From contig NZ_PVSS01000010.1 of assembly GCF_003025005.1 (NCBI RefSeq), positions 62,001-126,000 on the forward strand: DNA of 64,000 nucleotides. Reading direction: 5' to 3'. The stretch is from Brumimicrobium mesophilum (lineage in GTDB: Bacteria > Bacteroidota > Bacteroidia > Flavobacteriales_D > Crocinitomicaceae). Each line of letters starts with the position of its first letter. Within the stretch, counting starts at the first letter, position 1. Both the position numbers and the translations under genes were made by a program. Shown here one piece after another: positions 19,743 through 28,912 of the stretch. Under the pieces are notes generated by a model that searched no databases, was not told the DNA's origin, and was given only the letters and a program-made list of their open reading frames with translations.

Positions 19743-21911
19743 ATGAAACGTTTTCTTCTTATTAGCATTGTTATTGGCGCATTAATCTGGATAGGTTATT
19801 CTAGTTATGAACTATGGTTAAACACCGACAACACAATTACTCCAGAGCATGTATTTTGTGATCAAGACAAGTCAATTTTATTGATTAATAAATACAATGA
19901 AACTAAGGATGCAAACTATTTTACTTCCATTCAAGAAAATCCACTGGCTTTATCTCTAGCTAACTTAGACTCTATTAATCATCTAGATTTGAAGGTCTAT
20001 GCAAGTGGAAGTCGACCAATTGTAATTTTCGAAAAGCAAACACGTTGGAAGAAAGATGAAATTGAGCTTATTCAATCACATTTTAAACTCAATGATTTAG
20101 ATTACAAAAATGAAGGAGGTCATTTAATGATTTCTCAAAACTATGTTCCTTGTAAGCAAGAAGAACCAATTGCCTTTCTAATTCAAGGTGACAAAAAAGC
20201 ATCTGCAAACTTCTGGATTAATGAGGATTCTCAATGGAAAAGAACTGATGTTTACAATTTGAATAAAGGTTTTTTTGAATATAGATCTAGTGATCCTAGA
20301 GCGGTTTTTGGACAAGCGATTCAAGATATTCCACTTTTCGCTTCGGTTATCCCCTATTCAAGTTCTTCTTATTTATTTAAAGAGCGATTTTATGCTGCTG
20401 CAAAGGATTCTATTTTCAAAAATGGACCAATGAACTTATGGGTTGACAATGGATTTGTGACTTTGGACTATGAAGGTCATGATGTTCTTGTTAGTGACTA
20501 TCGCTCTCAGCAAAAGCCCAGTTTAATTTTAATTGAACAATCAATATCGGAAGATTCCGTCGATGTAATGGACGACATGCATTCATTTAGTGGATTTCAA
20601 TTAACCGAAGATTTTCCAGCAAAAAGAAACGGTCGAATTTACGTGATTGAAATAGAAGACAAAGTATTATTTGTCGATTCAAAAAGCACAGCGCGTAAAA
20701 TATTAGTAGATTATCAATTAGGGAAAACGCTAGCATTGAGTCCTGAGAGACAAGAACAGTTTTTTGGTGGACTACCATCACACGTAAACTTTAGAGATAT
20801 TTCTGCAGAAAAAAAAGCAAGTTTAACCTGGAAAGACAAATTACTTTTTGAGGTAAACACACAACCACCAAACGAACAATTAAGCGTTAAAGACAAAACA
20901 AATTGGTCAGCTTCTGTAGATCACGAACCATTCAATTTAGTAACCATCACAGACCATTTAAGAAAAGGAACTTCTGTTTTTAGTTACAGTAATTCCGGAA
21001 AATATGAATTGGTTAGTCCGAATGGAAATACGGTTTGGAAAGGTGATATAAAAACACCAATCAAAGGAGAAGTTCAAGTAATTGACATTTTTGACAACAA
21101 TAAGCTTCAATTTTTATTCAGAACAGAAAAGCAAATTCACTTATTGGACTTAAATGGAAACAGTGTTGGTGGATTTCCTTTTAAGACTGATCACGCTATA
21201 ACAACTGGTATTAGTGAATTTGTTTGGAATGGAACGAAACGCTTTCTCTTCGGAAACACAAAGGGCGAAATCATTATGCTCAATAGTTCTGGTCAAGAAT
21301 TAAATGTTATTCAATTAGGCAACGAAGCAATAACTTCTACCCCATTCGCACTAAACATTAGAGGAAATCTTCGTGTTTGGGCTTTAAACTCAGATGCTCA
21401 ACAGTTATTGGGTTATTTAGAAACTCCAGCCAAAGCAAGTAAATTGGGAAAAACTAGTGCGCAATTTTCTATAAAACATGATGGAACCGTGATTTCCTAT
21501 TTCGAGAAAGACAGAAAAGTTTACAGTCAAACTTTAAAATCTAATGGAACAAGTGGGAATGTTAAATTTATAGATGACGGAAAATTATTTAGTGTTAATG
21601 CTGAACGAATCGTTATTGCAAAAAACAATAATTATAAGGTTTTGAATCACAATCACAGGATAATTTTCAGCAAACAATTCCCTTTCAACGAAGTAAGTAG
21701 CTTCAATTATGTTGGAGAAAAATCGATCGTTACAGCACTTGATTATATGCAGAATAAAATTCATGCCTATCAAAAAACTGGTGTAGAAATAGAAGGTTAC
21801 CCAAAAGAAGGGCGTAATCAATCATTTTCTGCATATAATAAATACGATAAGAACTTGTATACCTATACAATTATTTCTCAGTCAATAATATGCTTCAAAA
21901 GTAAATTATGA
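19743..21911 (+). CDS. Membrane-anchored protein of unknown function with propeller-like C-terminal half
   Basis: This is a 722-residue protein that I cannot place in a named family. Residues 5-22 are one hydrophobic segment, read as an uncleaved anchor or signal peptide, so most of the chain should face the periplasm. Residues of about 30-400 form a mixed region with many aromatic residues. From about 400 to 715 there are short repeated blade-like motifs such as KYELVSPNGNTVWKGD, IHLLDLNGNSVGGF and IIMLNSSGQELNVIQL, which look like PQQ/WD-type beta-propeller blades. The ATG of the next lipoprotein frame (21908) overlaps its TGA, so the two are co-transcribed. A scaffold role in the envelope is a guess. 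Confidence 0.85.
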   Translation: MKRFLLISIVIGALIWIGYSSYELWLNTDNTITPEHVFCDQDKSILLINKYNETKDANYFTSIQENPLALSLANLDSINHLDLKVYASGSRPIVIFEKQTRWKKDEIELIQSHFKLNDLDYKNEGGHLMISQNYVPCKQEEPIAFLIQGDKKASANFWINEDSQWKRTDVYNLNKGFFEYRSSDPRAVFGQAIQDIPLFASVIPYSSSSYLFKERFYAAAKDSIFKNGPMNLWVDNGFVTLDYEGHDVLVSDYRSQQKPSLILIEQSISEDSVDVMDDMHSFSGFQLTEDFPAKRNGRIYVIEIEDKVLFVDSKSTARKILVDYQLGKTLALSPERQEQFFGGLPSHVNFRDISAEKKASLTWKDKLLFEVNTQPPNEQLSVKDKTNWSASVDHEPFNLVTITDHLRKGTSVFSYSNSGKYELVSPNGNTVWKGDIKTPIKGEVQVIDIFDNNKLQFLFRTEKQIHLLDLNGNSVGGFPFKTDHAITTGISEFVWNGTKRFLFGNTKGEIIMLNSSGQELNVIQLGNEAITSTPFALNIRGNLRVWALNSDAQQLLGYLETPAKASKLGKTSAQFSIKHDGTVISYFEKDRKVYSQTLKSNGTSGNVKFIDDGKLFSVNAERIVIAKNNNYKVLNHNHRIIFSKQFPFNEVSSFNYVGEKSIVTALDYMQNKIHAYQKTGVEIEGYPKEGRNQSFSAYNKYDKNLYTYTIISQSIICFKSKL

Positions 21912-21928
21912 TCCTAAAAATCAAACAA

Positions 21929-22759
21929 ATGAAGAATATATCATTACTTTTCACAGTTTTAATAATTGGAATATTTTTTAATTCATGTGATCAAAAAGTC
22001 AAAGAAGAGCTACCTGAAGTTAGCAAACAACCTGTTCAAAAAACGGACGATGGAAATTCTTTCTTAGAGGAATATCCCAACGCAAAAAAAATGAAGGAAA
22101 TAGATGCTAGACTAAATCCTGAGAATAGTGTTGAATCCTTAGCTTGGCAAAAGCAAACTAAAAACGGATCTGAAACAGTTCAAGTTGTGGCCTACCTTAA
22201 TGAGGATGGCCTACCTATGAAAATAACTGAATATTTTATCGAAGGAAATTATAAACCAGATGGCCAAAGACATTATTATTTAGAGAACAATAAGATGATA
22301 GGTTTTATGGAAGGAGCTAGTATCTGGTTGGATTCCACTACTGCAAATTATGCGGAAAAAAGAACGATTTACAATGATTTAGAACCTGTAATTACTCAAG
22401 TTCGATATGCGGACAATATAGACCGAATAGAAGGTGAACAATGGAAAAATATCCGTCAAGAACACCATTCACTTGAAAAAGTAAACAAAATTCTAGCAGG
22501 AGCTGACGAATTTGACCCGCATTTTATAAGCGTAGTTAAAAGCGAACAGTTGTTTTTAATTCTTGGTGAACCTAAACCACAAACTGAAGAAAGATACACA
22601 ACTGCTGTGAGAGTGGATGAAATGACTCCATTTATTACTGATTTATTAGATAATTTAGACAAATATAAATTTAGACCTGTCAATTTAACTTTCAAGGTTG
22701 TTGGCGGAAATAATTTACCAGAATACAGAGTTTTGACCGACATCGCTTGGAAAGAATAA
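21929..22759 (+). CDS. Lipoprotein of unknown function
   Basis: This protein is about 276 residues from the ATG at 21929. A start seven codons earlier (21908), overlapping the TGA of the previous gene, is equally possible. MKNISLLFTVLIIGIFFNSC is a canonical lipoprotein signal with the lipidated Cys at residue 20. Residues 21-50 are a charged linker. The mature part contains strand-rich stretches (VQVVAYLNEDGLPMKI, GQRHYYLENNKMIGFM) reminiscent of periplasmic antitoxin-like or MORN-type beta sheets, but I do not recognise a family. The overlap with the 722-aa membrane protein suggests that the two act together at the envelope. Confidence 0.8.
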   Translation: MKNISLLFTVLIIGIFFNSCDQKVKEELPEVSKQPVQKTDDGNSFLEEYPNAKKMKEIDARLNPENSVESLAWQKQTKNGSETVQVVAYLNEDGLPMKITEYFIEGNYKPDGQRHYYLENNKMIGFMEGASIWLDSTTANYAEKRTIYNDLEPVITQVRYADNIDRIEGEQWKNIRQEHHSLEKVNKILAGADEFDPHFISVVKSEQLFLILGEPKPQTEERYTTAVRVDEMTPFITDLLDNLDKYKFRPVNLTFKVVGGNNLPEYRVLTDIAWKE

Positions 22760-22818
22760 GCAAGTGCTCAAAATAATTTAAAAAAACTTAGGTTCAAAAT
22801 TCTGACTAATTTTACATT

Positions 22819-23658
22819 ATGATTGATAAAATAATAAAATTCGCTTTCGAAGAAGATATCCAAGACGGAGACCACACCTCACTTTCATGTGTTCCAGAAA
22901 ATGCTTTAGGAAAAGCGAAACTTCTTGTTAAAGAGGATGGAATAATTGCAGGAATAGAGTTGGCAGAACGTATTTTCAATTACTACGATTCAGAATTAAA
23001 AATAACTAAATTCATTAACGACGGAGATAAAATCAAAGTTGGTGATATTGCATTTGAAATAGAAGGGAAATCTCAATCTATTTTGGCAACAGAAAGAATA
23101 GCCCTTAATTTCATGCAAAGAATGAGTGCTATTGCCACGCAAACGAGAAAAATAGTTGATTTAATAGATCATACTGATGCAAAGTTATTAGACACTAGAA
23201 AAACCACTCCAGGAATAAGAGCCATTGAAAAATGGGCTGTAAAAATTGGTGGAGGTCACAATCACAGATTCGGTCTTTATGATATGATCATGATCAAAGA
23301 TAATCACATTGATTATTCTGGAGGAATTGAACCTGCTATTTTAAAGGCAAACGAATACATTTCTGAAAAGAATTTGGATATCAAAATTGAAATTGAAGTG
23401 CGTGATGAAAAAGAGTTGAACGAAGTTTTAGCCATTGGGAAAGTGGATAGAATTATGCTAGATAACTTTACACCTGAAGAGATCAAAGCTGTTTTACCAA
23501 AAATCCCTTCACATATTGAAACTGAAGCATCTGGAGGAATTACAAAAGACAATATTAAAGGATATGCAGAAACTGGAATCAATTTTATTTCTTCAGGTGC
23601 ACTTACGCATTCTGTAAAATCCATGGATTTAAGTTTAAAAGCAGTTTATACTAAATAA
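22819..23658 (+). CDS. nadC: Nicotinate-nucleotide pyrophosphorylase (carboxylating)
   Basis: NadC makes nicotinate mononucleotide from quinolinate and PRPP, releasing CO2, in de novo NAD synthesis. The 279-residue length is normal. The signatures are complete: EDIQDGDHTSLSC at the start, ERIALNFMQRMSAIAT in the middle, LDTRKTTPGIRAIEKWAV and GGGHNHRFGLYDMIMIKDNH for quinolinate and PRPP binding, and a final EASGGITKDN phosphate-binding strand. It leads a three-gene plus-strand cluster: the next start is 15 bases beyond its stop. The partner genes nadA and nadB are not in the window. Confidence 0.97.
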   Translation: MIDKIIKFAFEEDIQDGDHTSLSCVPENALGKAKLLVKEDGIIAGIELAERIFNYYDSELKITKFINDGDKIKVGDIAFEIEGKSQSILATERIALNFMQRMSAIATQTRKIVDLIDHTDAKLLDTRKTTPGIRAIEKWAVKIGGGHNHRFGLYDMIMIKDNHIDYSGGIEPAILKANEYISEKNLDIKIEIEVRDEKELNEVLAIGKVDRIMLDNFTPEEIKAVLPKIPSHIETEASGGITKDNIKGYAETGINFISSGALTHSVKSMDLSLKAVYTK

Positions 23659-23673
23659 TTTACAAAAGAAAAT

Positions 23674-24156
23674 ATGACTCAAATTTCAGAGAAATTTATT
23701 ACCGAAGCAACATTAAAAATTGATGGGCTTAATGAAGATGGTTTAGAAAAATTATCCGAAGCGCACGTTCTTGCTCAAGAAGTTTTCGTTGGCTACATTT
23801 TGTCTTCAGCAGTTGAATATGAAAATGATCATTTACTAGACTACATGATTTATTATTTCAACATTTTTTCTGAGGCCTTGACTTTACAAGGTGTCAAAAT
23901 GAATAAGATTGATGAAGCAATGATCGATGAATTTCAAGAAGAATATATTGCGACATTGGATGAATACATGGAAACTGATGATGAAGATTTAATCGGAAGT
24001 TTGTGTAATCAACCTATGATGGTTTCATTTTTACTACATGAAATAACGGGTGAAGATGAAACAGGTGAAGTTATGGAGGAAGATTTAGCATCTCACGTAT
24101 TTATCGTTGGTGTTGCCTTAATTGCTTTGATGAATAGAGCAATAGTGAGAGACTAA
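23674..24156 (+). CDS. Acidic cytoplasmic protein of unknown function
   Basis: This 160-residue protein has no signal peptide or membrane segment and is rich in Glu and Asp. The predicted structure is mainly helical, with long amphipathic runs (GLNEDGLEKLSEAHVLAQ, MNKIDEAMIDEFQEEY) and an acidic patch near residues 106-112. It ends in a hydrophobic stretch, VFIVGVALIALMNRA. No known motif was recognised. It lies 15 bases after nadC and 15 bases before a hotdog thioesterase, so it is probably expressed with both. That arrangement does not by itself show a role in NAD synthesis. Confidence 0.8.
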   Translation: MTQISEKFITEATLKIDGLNEDGLEKLSEAHVLAQEVFVGYILSSAVEYENDHLLDYMIYYFNIFSEALTLQGVKMNKIDEAMIDEFQEEYIATLDEYMETDDEDLIGSLCNQPMMVSFLLHEITGEDETGEVMEEDLASHVFIVGVALIALMNRAIVRD

Positions 24157-24171
24157 ATAATAAAAAAAATA

Positions 24172-24579
24172 ATGGAAGCAAAAGCGATTGTTCAAAAAAT
24201 GATGGAAAAGGATGCCTTTTCACAGTGGATGAACATTGAAGTGATTGAGATAGAAGCTGGGTTTTGCAAACTGCAATCCAAAGTTCTTCCGGCAATGGTC
24301 AATGGATTTAACATTGCACATGGTGGAATTTCTTACAGCCTTTCTGATTCCGCACTCGCTTTTGCTGCCAATGCTCACGGAAAACAATGTGTGAGTATTG
24401 AAACTTCCATTTCCCATACTCGACCTGCCAAAATTGGTGACACCCTAACCGCAACATGTAAAGAACTAAATCGAGGAAGAACAATCGGAATTTACGAAGT
24501 TATTGTAACGAACCAAGAAAATAAAAAAATCGCGCTTTTTAAAGGAACAGTCCATATTTCGGAGCGTGATTGGAAATAA
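24172..24579 (+). CDS. PaaI-type hotdog-fold thioesterase
   Basis: This is a 135-residue single hotdog domain of the PaaI/YbgC-like phenylacetyl-CoA thioesterase group. The characteristic segment NGFNIAHGGISYSLSDSALAFAAN contains the HGG turn and the catalytic Asp on the long helix. The VSIETSISHTRPAKIGDTLTA strand and the C-terminal FKGTVHI complete the fold. Such enzymes hydrolyse acyl- or aryl-CoA thioesters as tetramers. Other paa catabolic genes are absent, so a housekeeping or stray-thioester role is as likely as phenylacetate degradation. An AATTACGAATT repeat starts two bases after the stop codon. Confidence 0.9.
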   Translation: MEAKAIVQKMMEKDAFSQWMNIEVIEIEAGFCKLQSKVLPAMVNGFNIAHGGISYSLSDSALAFAANAHGKQCVSIETSISHTRPAKIGDTLTATCKELNRGRTIGIYEVIVTNQENKKIALFKGTVHISERDWK

Positions 24580-24581
24580 AT

Positions 24582-24599
24582 AATTACGAATTACGAATT
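24582..24599 (+). repeat. AATTACGAATT gene-end repeat (two overlapping copies)
   Basis: AATTACG-AATTACG-AATT starts two bases after the thioesterase stop. The same 11-mer follows three other genes, at 25119-25129 (reverse), 39284-39294 and 44353-44393. Confidence 0.7.
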
Positions 24600-25118
24600 T
24601 CTTAGATGCCACGTGTGAAGTTATTCTGTTCTTAATATGAAAAATGACAATAGCAGGTGCTGTAAAAAGTCTCTATAAGTGATGCAATCAATTTCAAATT
24701 CAATTCAGTAATTAATTTCATTTCGAAGTTTTCCTCTCTTTCTCTTTCTGCTCTTCACTCCTGCTCTGCCTGCGTTTTAGCGCATTGGAATCTCCACTGA
24801 TTTAGTGACACTTTTTTTAAACTCACATCGTTGTTATAGCGCGAGATCAGTAGGACTTTTCAAGACGAGCAGTTTGTTTCTCACCAACCACGGGCTGAAG
24901 ACCCAGTTTACTCCAACAGAATGCAACGCGTTCGGTTGAATGTAACTCCTGTTCACTGCGCGCTGAAAGTGCAGCTCAACTCTCCCACTAATTTTAAAGT
25001 CAAAAAAGGAAGTCAATTATTAAGATGCCTCCAGATTTTGATGAGATGAAAATTTCAATTACCAGGCGCTGTAAACAAACCACAAGTAAACTTTTCAATT
25101 CTAAATTCACGCTCTAGC
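24600..25118. other. Intergenic region without a supported gene
   Basis: This stretch of about 520 bases lies between two convergent genes and is bounded by AATTACGAATT copies in opposite orientation. The segment from about 24830 to 25000 is visibly less AT-rich than its surroundings and carries a 60-codon open frame, but the translation has no features of a protein. It may be decayed coding sequence or a repeat remnant. No terminator hairpin was identified with confidence. Confidence 0.45.
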
Positions 25119-25129
25119 AATTCGTAATT
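25119..25129 (-). repeat. AATTACGAATT gene-end repeat after the aldehyde dehydrogenase gene
   Basis: On the minus strand these bases read AATTACGAATT. They begin 15 bases after the stop codon of the minus-strand aldehyde dehydrogenase, so the repeat again has the orientation of the gene it follows. Confidence 0.65.
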
Positions 25130-25144
25130 TAAATTCATAATTAT

Positions 25145-26521
25145 CTAAACTCCCAAGATCCAACGGATAACCTTCAACTTCTTCGAAGTATAAGGCGGAT
25201 ATTTAGCACTAGGATCTAACCATGTTGCTTTATCCAACACACTTTTTTTATGTGTAAATGCATCGAAACCAGCTTTTCCATGGTAATTTCCCATTCCACT
25301 GTTCCCTACACCACCAAATGGTAAATTGCTATTAGTAATGTGCATTATAGCATCATTCACAGCTCCACCTCCAAAAGAGATTTCATCAATAATTCTTGTT
25401 TTCACAGCACTTTCACCCGTAAAAACATAACATGACAAAGGTTTTGGGTATCTCTTCACTGCCGAAATAGCCTCCGATAAGTTATCATATGTTAGTACTG
25501 GCAATATAGGTCCGAAGATTTCTTCTTCCATAACCTTATCAGAAAAAGAAACATTACTCATTACAGTTGGCGGGAAATAGCGAGTTGTTTCATCAAGTTT
25601 TCCTGAAAAATAGGTTTGATCTTCTGAAACCATTTCTTTTAAACGTTGAAAGTTTTTCTGGTCAATAATTTGAACGTAATTGTCATTCTCAAATGAAAAT
25701 TCCATTTCGATTATTCTGTTTTTTAATTTTTCAAGGAATTTATCTTTAATTGAAGATTCAACCATTACATAATCTGGAGCGATACATGTCTGTCCAGCAT
25801 TTAGAAATTTTCCCCAGACCAACCTATTCACAGTAACATCAAGATTACAACTTGCCGTTACAAAAGCAGGACTTTTCCCCCCAAGCTCCAGGGTAACAGG
25901 TGTTAAATACTCTGCCGCAGCTTTATAAACAATTCGACCTACATTTACACTACCAGTAAAGAATATTTTATCCCATTTTAATGCTAAAAGATTTGTTGTT
26001 ACCTCTACTCCACCTTCAACCACATGTAAAAATGATTTATCGAAATTTGAATTCACGATATCAGCAATAATACTACTTGTGCCAGACGGAATTTCACTCG
26101 GCTTTAAAACGACAGTATTTCCAGCAGCGATTGCAGCAATTACTGGTGCAAGGGATAGTTGGATAGGATAATTCCAAGCGCCAATCACCAAGCACGTTCC
26201 TAAAGGTTCTGGATAGATATAACTTTTCGCTGGAAAATTCAACCAGTTCGTTCTTACCCTTTTACGTTTGGACCATTTTTGAACTTTTGAAACTGCCTCA
26301 TCAATATCCAAATACAAAAGTGCCAACTCTGTAGTAAAAGTATCAAATCTTGATTTTTTGAAATCTTTATGAATTGCAGAATAAAGTTCTTCCTCTTTTG
26401 ATTTTAAAAGTGATTTTAATTTTTTCAATTTCGTGACCCTATAGCCAATCTCTTTTGTGGAGTTTGTACTGAACAATAAATTTTGGTCATCAATAAGTTG
26501 CCTTAAACTCGCTTTTTCCAT
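25145..26521 (-). CDS. Aldehyde dehydrogenase, class 3 type
   Basis: This 458-residue NAD(P)-dependent enzyme oxidises aldehydes to acids. Length and sequence fit the class 3 (ALDH3/AlkH) branch, which is shorter than classes 1 and 2. Visible landmarks are GAWNYPIQL (Asn117), AAGNTVVLKPSE for cofactor binding, FFTGSVNVGRIV, the general base in TLELGGKSPAFV (Glu212), the nucleophile in FLNAGQTCIAPDYV (Cys246) and EEIFGPILPV. The C-terminus is hydrophobic and basic, as in several membrane-associated class 3 enzymes. The likely role is removal of fatty or aromatic aldehydes. The gene is transcribed alone, away from the flippase. Confidence 0.94.
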   Translation of the reverse strand: MEKASLRQLIDDQNLLFSTNSTKEIGYRVTKLKKLKSLLKSKEEELYSAIHKDFKKSRFDTFTTELALLYLDIDEAVSKVQKWSKRKRVRTNWLNFPAKSYIYPEPLGTCLVIGAWNYPIQLSLAPVIAAIAAGNTVVLKPSEIPSGTSSIIADIVNSNFDKSFLHVVEGGVEVTTNLLALKWDKIFFTGSVNVGRIVYKAAAEYLTPVTLELGGKSPAFVTASCNLDVTVNRLVWGKFLNAGQTCIAPDYVMVESSIKDKFLEKLKNRIIEMEFSFENDNYVQIIDQKNFQRLKEMVSEDQTYFSGKLDETTRYFPPTVMSNVSFSDKVMEEEIFGPILPVLTYDNLSEAISAVKRYPKPLSCYVFTGESAVKTRIIDEISFGGGAVNDAIMHITNSNLPFGGVGNSGMGNYHGKAGFDAFTHKKSVLDKATWLDPSAKYPPYTSKKLKVIRWILGV

Positions 26522-26626
26522 GCTCTAAAATATTAATATTAGTTGAATAACAAATCAAGATTAGCATTTGTTGTAGAGATATTAAATCAATCGAAGTATT
26601 CTAAAAAAGTTAATCATTGGTTTTAC

Positions 26627-26634
26627 TATATTTG
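26627..26634 (+). promoter_or_regulatory. Putative -7 promoter element for the flippase gene
   Basis: TATATTTG is a perfect TAnnTTTG match, 29 bases before the ATG at 26664. No clear TTTG is seen at the -33 position. Confidence 0.5.
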
Positions 26635-26663
26635 CCGAGTCAATAAACACGAAGACGATTTCA

Positions 26664-28109
26664 ATGCAAAAGATTTTTTTTAGCAATCTGTTTTTCATCA
26701 TTCTGCTTAATCTCCTCATCAAACCATTGTATGTTTTTGGGATTGACATTCAGGTGCAAAATATTGTAGGTTCAGAAGATTACGGATTGTACTTCTCATT
26801 ATTAAATTTCTCCTTAGTACTTAACATGTTTTTAGATATTGGAGTCACCAACTACAATACCAAAAACACTGCACAGAACCCTAACATGCTAACCAAATAT
26901 ATTGGTTCTTTTTTCGGGTTAAAGATTATGCTCGGAATTTTATATGCCATTATATCCATAGGTTTTGCGTTATTCCTAGGCTATTCTGATAAGGAAATGT
27001 ATTTCTTAAGCTTCTTTATACTCAATCAAGTACTTGTAGGTTTAATTCTTTACATCAGAAGTAATTTTTCAGGAATGCATATGTTTAAAGTTGATGCCAT
27101 TCTTTCAGTTCTCGACCGATTATTGTTAATTATCATTTCTGCATTCTTAATTTATGGACACTGGTCCGAAAAACCTTTTCAAATTGAATGGTTCATTTAC
27201 GCTCAAACTTTTGCATACGGTGCTACATTGATCATTGGTTTATTGCTCACGAGATTCAAAATTGGAAAAATTAAGGTTAAAGCAAATAAGGTTCTTTCGT
27301 TGGCCATTTTAAGAAAAAGTACACCTTTCGCAATTTTAATTTTGCTGATGATGCTGTACACGAGGATGGACGCTGTGATGCTAGAAAGAATGTTACCTAA
27401 TGGAAAAGAACAGTCAGGAATTTATGCACAAGGTTTTCGTTTACTTGATGTAATTAATATGTTCGCTTTCCTTGTAGCTGGACTTCTTTTACCGATATTC
27501 TCAAGATTATTAAGTGAATCGAACTCAATAAAGCCAATTTTACAAATGGCTGGAAAATTCTTAATTGGAGTTTCTTTAGTGGTGGGAATAGGATTAGCCA
27601 TGAATTCAAAACTCACTATTGAAAGTATCTACAACAATAACTTAAGTGAATCATCAAATGTATTCTTCTGGTTGATTTTGTGTTTTATTCCATTATCCTT
27701 TTCTCATGTATTTGGAACCTTACTTACTGCCAACAATAACCTTCGTCTTTTAAATCAAATGGCAATTTTTGGAGTTATTCTTAATATAGGGTTAAATCTA
27801 ATTCTCATTCCGAAAATGGAGGCCCAAGGTGCTGCAATTGCAACGATAATAACACAATCCTTTACTGCTTTACTCCAATTATTACTCGTTATGCGAGTTT
27901 TCAAATTCTCCATCGATTGGAAAAGTATTTCTCAATTAGGAATATTTGTAATTGTTTACGCACCCCTGGCATATTTTATGAACGATTATTTTCAACAAAT
28001 TTGGAGTTTAATTGCAACAGTAGGGATAGGATTCTTATTATTGATTTTCTTAAAACTAGTTCATTTTCAAGATCTCTTAGCCTTATTAAGGACGAGAACA
28101 GAGTCATAA
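26664..28109 (+). CDS. Wzx/PST-type polysaccharide flippase-like membrane protein
   Basis: This 481-residue protein is almost entirely hydrophobic, with about 12-14 membrane helices. The first helix includes IILLNLLIKPLYVFGIDI and a typical short motif QNIVGSEDYGLYFSLLN follows, as in lipopolysaccharide or capsule flippases of the MVF/MATE-like superfamily. LILIPKMEAQGAAIATIITQ near residue 380 is another family hallmark. It should carry lipid-linked oligosaccharides or a related lipid across the inner membrane. No glycosyltransferase genes are adjacent, so the substrate is unknown. Many Bacteroidota have a stand-alone copy of this kind. Confidence 0.87.
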   Translation: MQKIFFSNLFFIILLNLLIKPLYVFGIDIQVQNIVGSEDYGLYFSLLNFSLVLNMFLDIGVTNYNTKNTAQNPNMLTKYIGSFFGLKIMLGILYAIISIGFALFLGYSDKEMYFLSFFILNQVLVGLILYIRSNFSGMHMFKVDAILSVLDRLLLIIISAFLIYGHWSEKPFQIEWFIYAQTFAYGATLIIGLLLTRFKIGKIKVKANKVLSLAILRKSTPFAILILLMMLYTRMDAVMLERMLPNGKEQSGIYAQGFRLLDVINMFAFLVAGLLLPIFSRLLSESNSIKPILQMAGKFLIGVSLVVGIGLAMNSKLTIESIYNNNLSESSNVFFWLILCFIPLSFSHVFGTLLTANNNLRLLNQMAIFGVILNIGLNLILIPKMEAQGAAIATIITQSFTALLQLLLVMRVFKFSIDWKSISQLGIFVIVYAPLAYFMNDYFQQIWSLIATVGIGFLLLIFLKLVHFQDLLALLRTRTES

Positions 28110-28161
28110 CGAAGTCCTTCTAGAAAGTTTTCAAGAATAGCCTAAATGACATACACCTCTA

Positions 28162-28479
28162 TTATGCTCTAATCTGCTTCACTCTATTTAAAGGTGTAAA
28201 TTCATTAATCTCTATATTATCCCATCCTTTCTTTGTGAAATTTAAAGTATAAATCATTCCCTCCTCTGTAGGATAATATTCAAAATCCTCCATCAAAGAA
28301 ATTGAAACGCCTTGGGCATTTAGCTTGGCTAATAATTGATTTAAATCTGTTGGTCCTAACATCAAAACTGTTTCAATCAAAATCTTTCCTTGAATAAATT
28401 GAACTTCTACTTCTGCCAATTGTGTGCGTTCTTCAATTTGAATATGCTGAACTGTTAACTTGTTGAATCCGTTTTTCAT
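28162..28479 (-). CDS. Small cytoplasmic protein of unknown function
   Basis: This 105-residue frame has no signal or membrane segment. The predicted order is strand-rich, with VQHIQIEERTQLAEVEVQF, then a helix TDLNQLLAKLNAQGVSISL, then more strands. It ends with a short basic tail. I recognise no family. It has no close partner: the flippase ends convergently 52 bases away. Coding potential is supported by normal amino acid composition and length, not by any motif. Confidence 0.65.
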   Translation of the reverse strand: MKNGFNKLTVQHIQIEERTQLAEVEVQFIQGKILIETVLMLGPTDLNQLLAKLNAQGVSISLMEDFEYYPTEEGMIYTLNFTKKGWDNIEINEFTPLNRVKQIRA

Positions 28480-28912
28480 AACTTATGTTTTTAATTACAG
28501 GACAAATCTACAATGGAAGGACGTAATCTATTTACGTAGTAAACATATATAAATTCCATTAGTGTCCTTACACCAACTTTTAAAAGCAGTGATTCACTTG
28601 CTTTGGTCATCTCATTAACATAAGTCAACTCCTTGAATTTTAAAACTCTGTGCTCTTAACTAGTAAAACTTCTAATTCGGTGACATAATTTTTTAAAAAA
28701 ATATTTCTCGAGCAAATAATACTTTCGGGTTTATTAATTTCCGATGCATCACTCCTTTATCATTAACAATAGAAGTTTTGCATGACATCCTTAGGTTATA
28801 CCTTCGGAAATTAATATCCCAATAATTCCTTTATAAAAAGCTATAGAATTCCTATCTTGCCACAATGCTTTAAAAAGCGCTATCTTGAACATTTAAGAAA
28901 AAATTCAAACCA
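28480..28912. other. Intergenic region upstream of the aminopeptidase gene
   Basis: These 433 bases lie between divergent genes. They contain the spaced inverted repeat described at 28727-28820. No open frame or terminator is supported, and no strong TAnnTTTG box is present just before the ATG at 28913. Confidence 0.4.
28727..28820. repeat. Spaced inverted repeat with 12-bp perfect arms
   Basis: ATTAATTTCCGA (28733-28744) is the exact complement of TCGGAAATTAAT (28804-28815). The pairing is extended by GGG (28727-28729) and CCC (28818-28820). The 59-base spacer has no open frame. It could be a large RNA stem or the ends of a tiny decayed element. Confidence 0.55.

Noticed and set aside
24834-25016. 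60-codon minus-strand frame in the gap between the thioesterase and aldehyde dehydrogenase
   Set aside because: No signal, motif or start context; composition suggests decayed or non-coding sequence.
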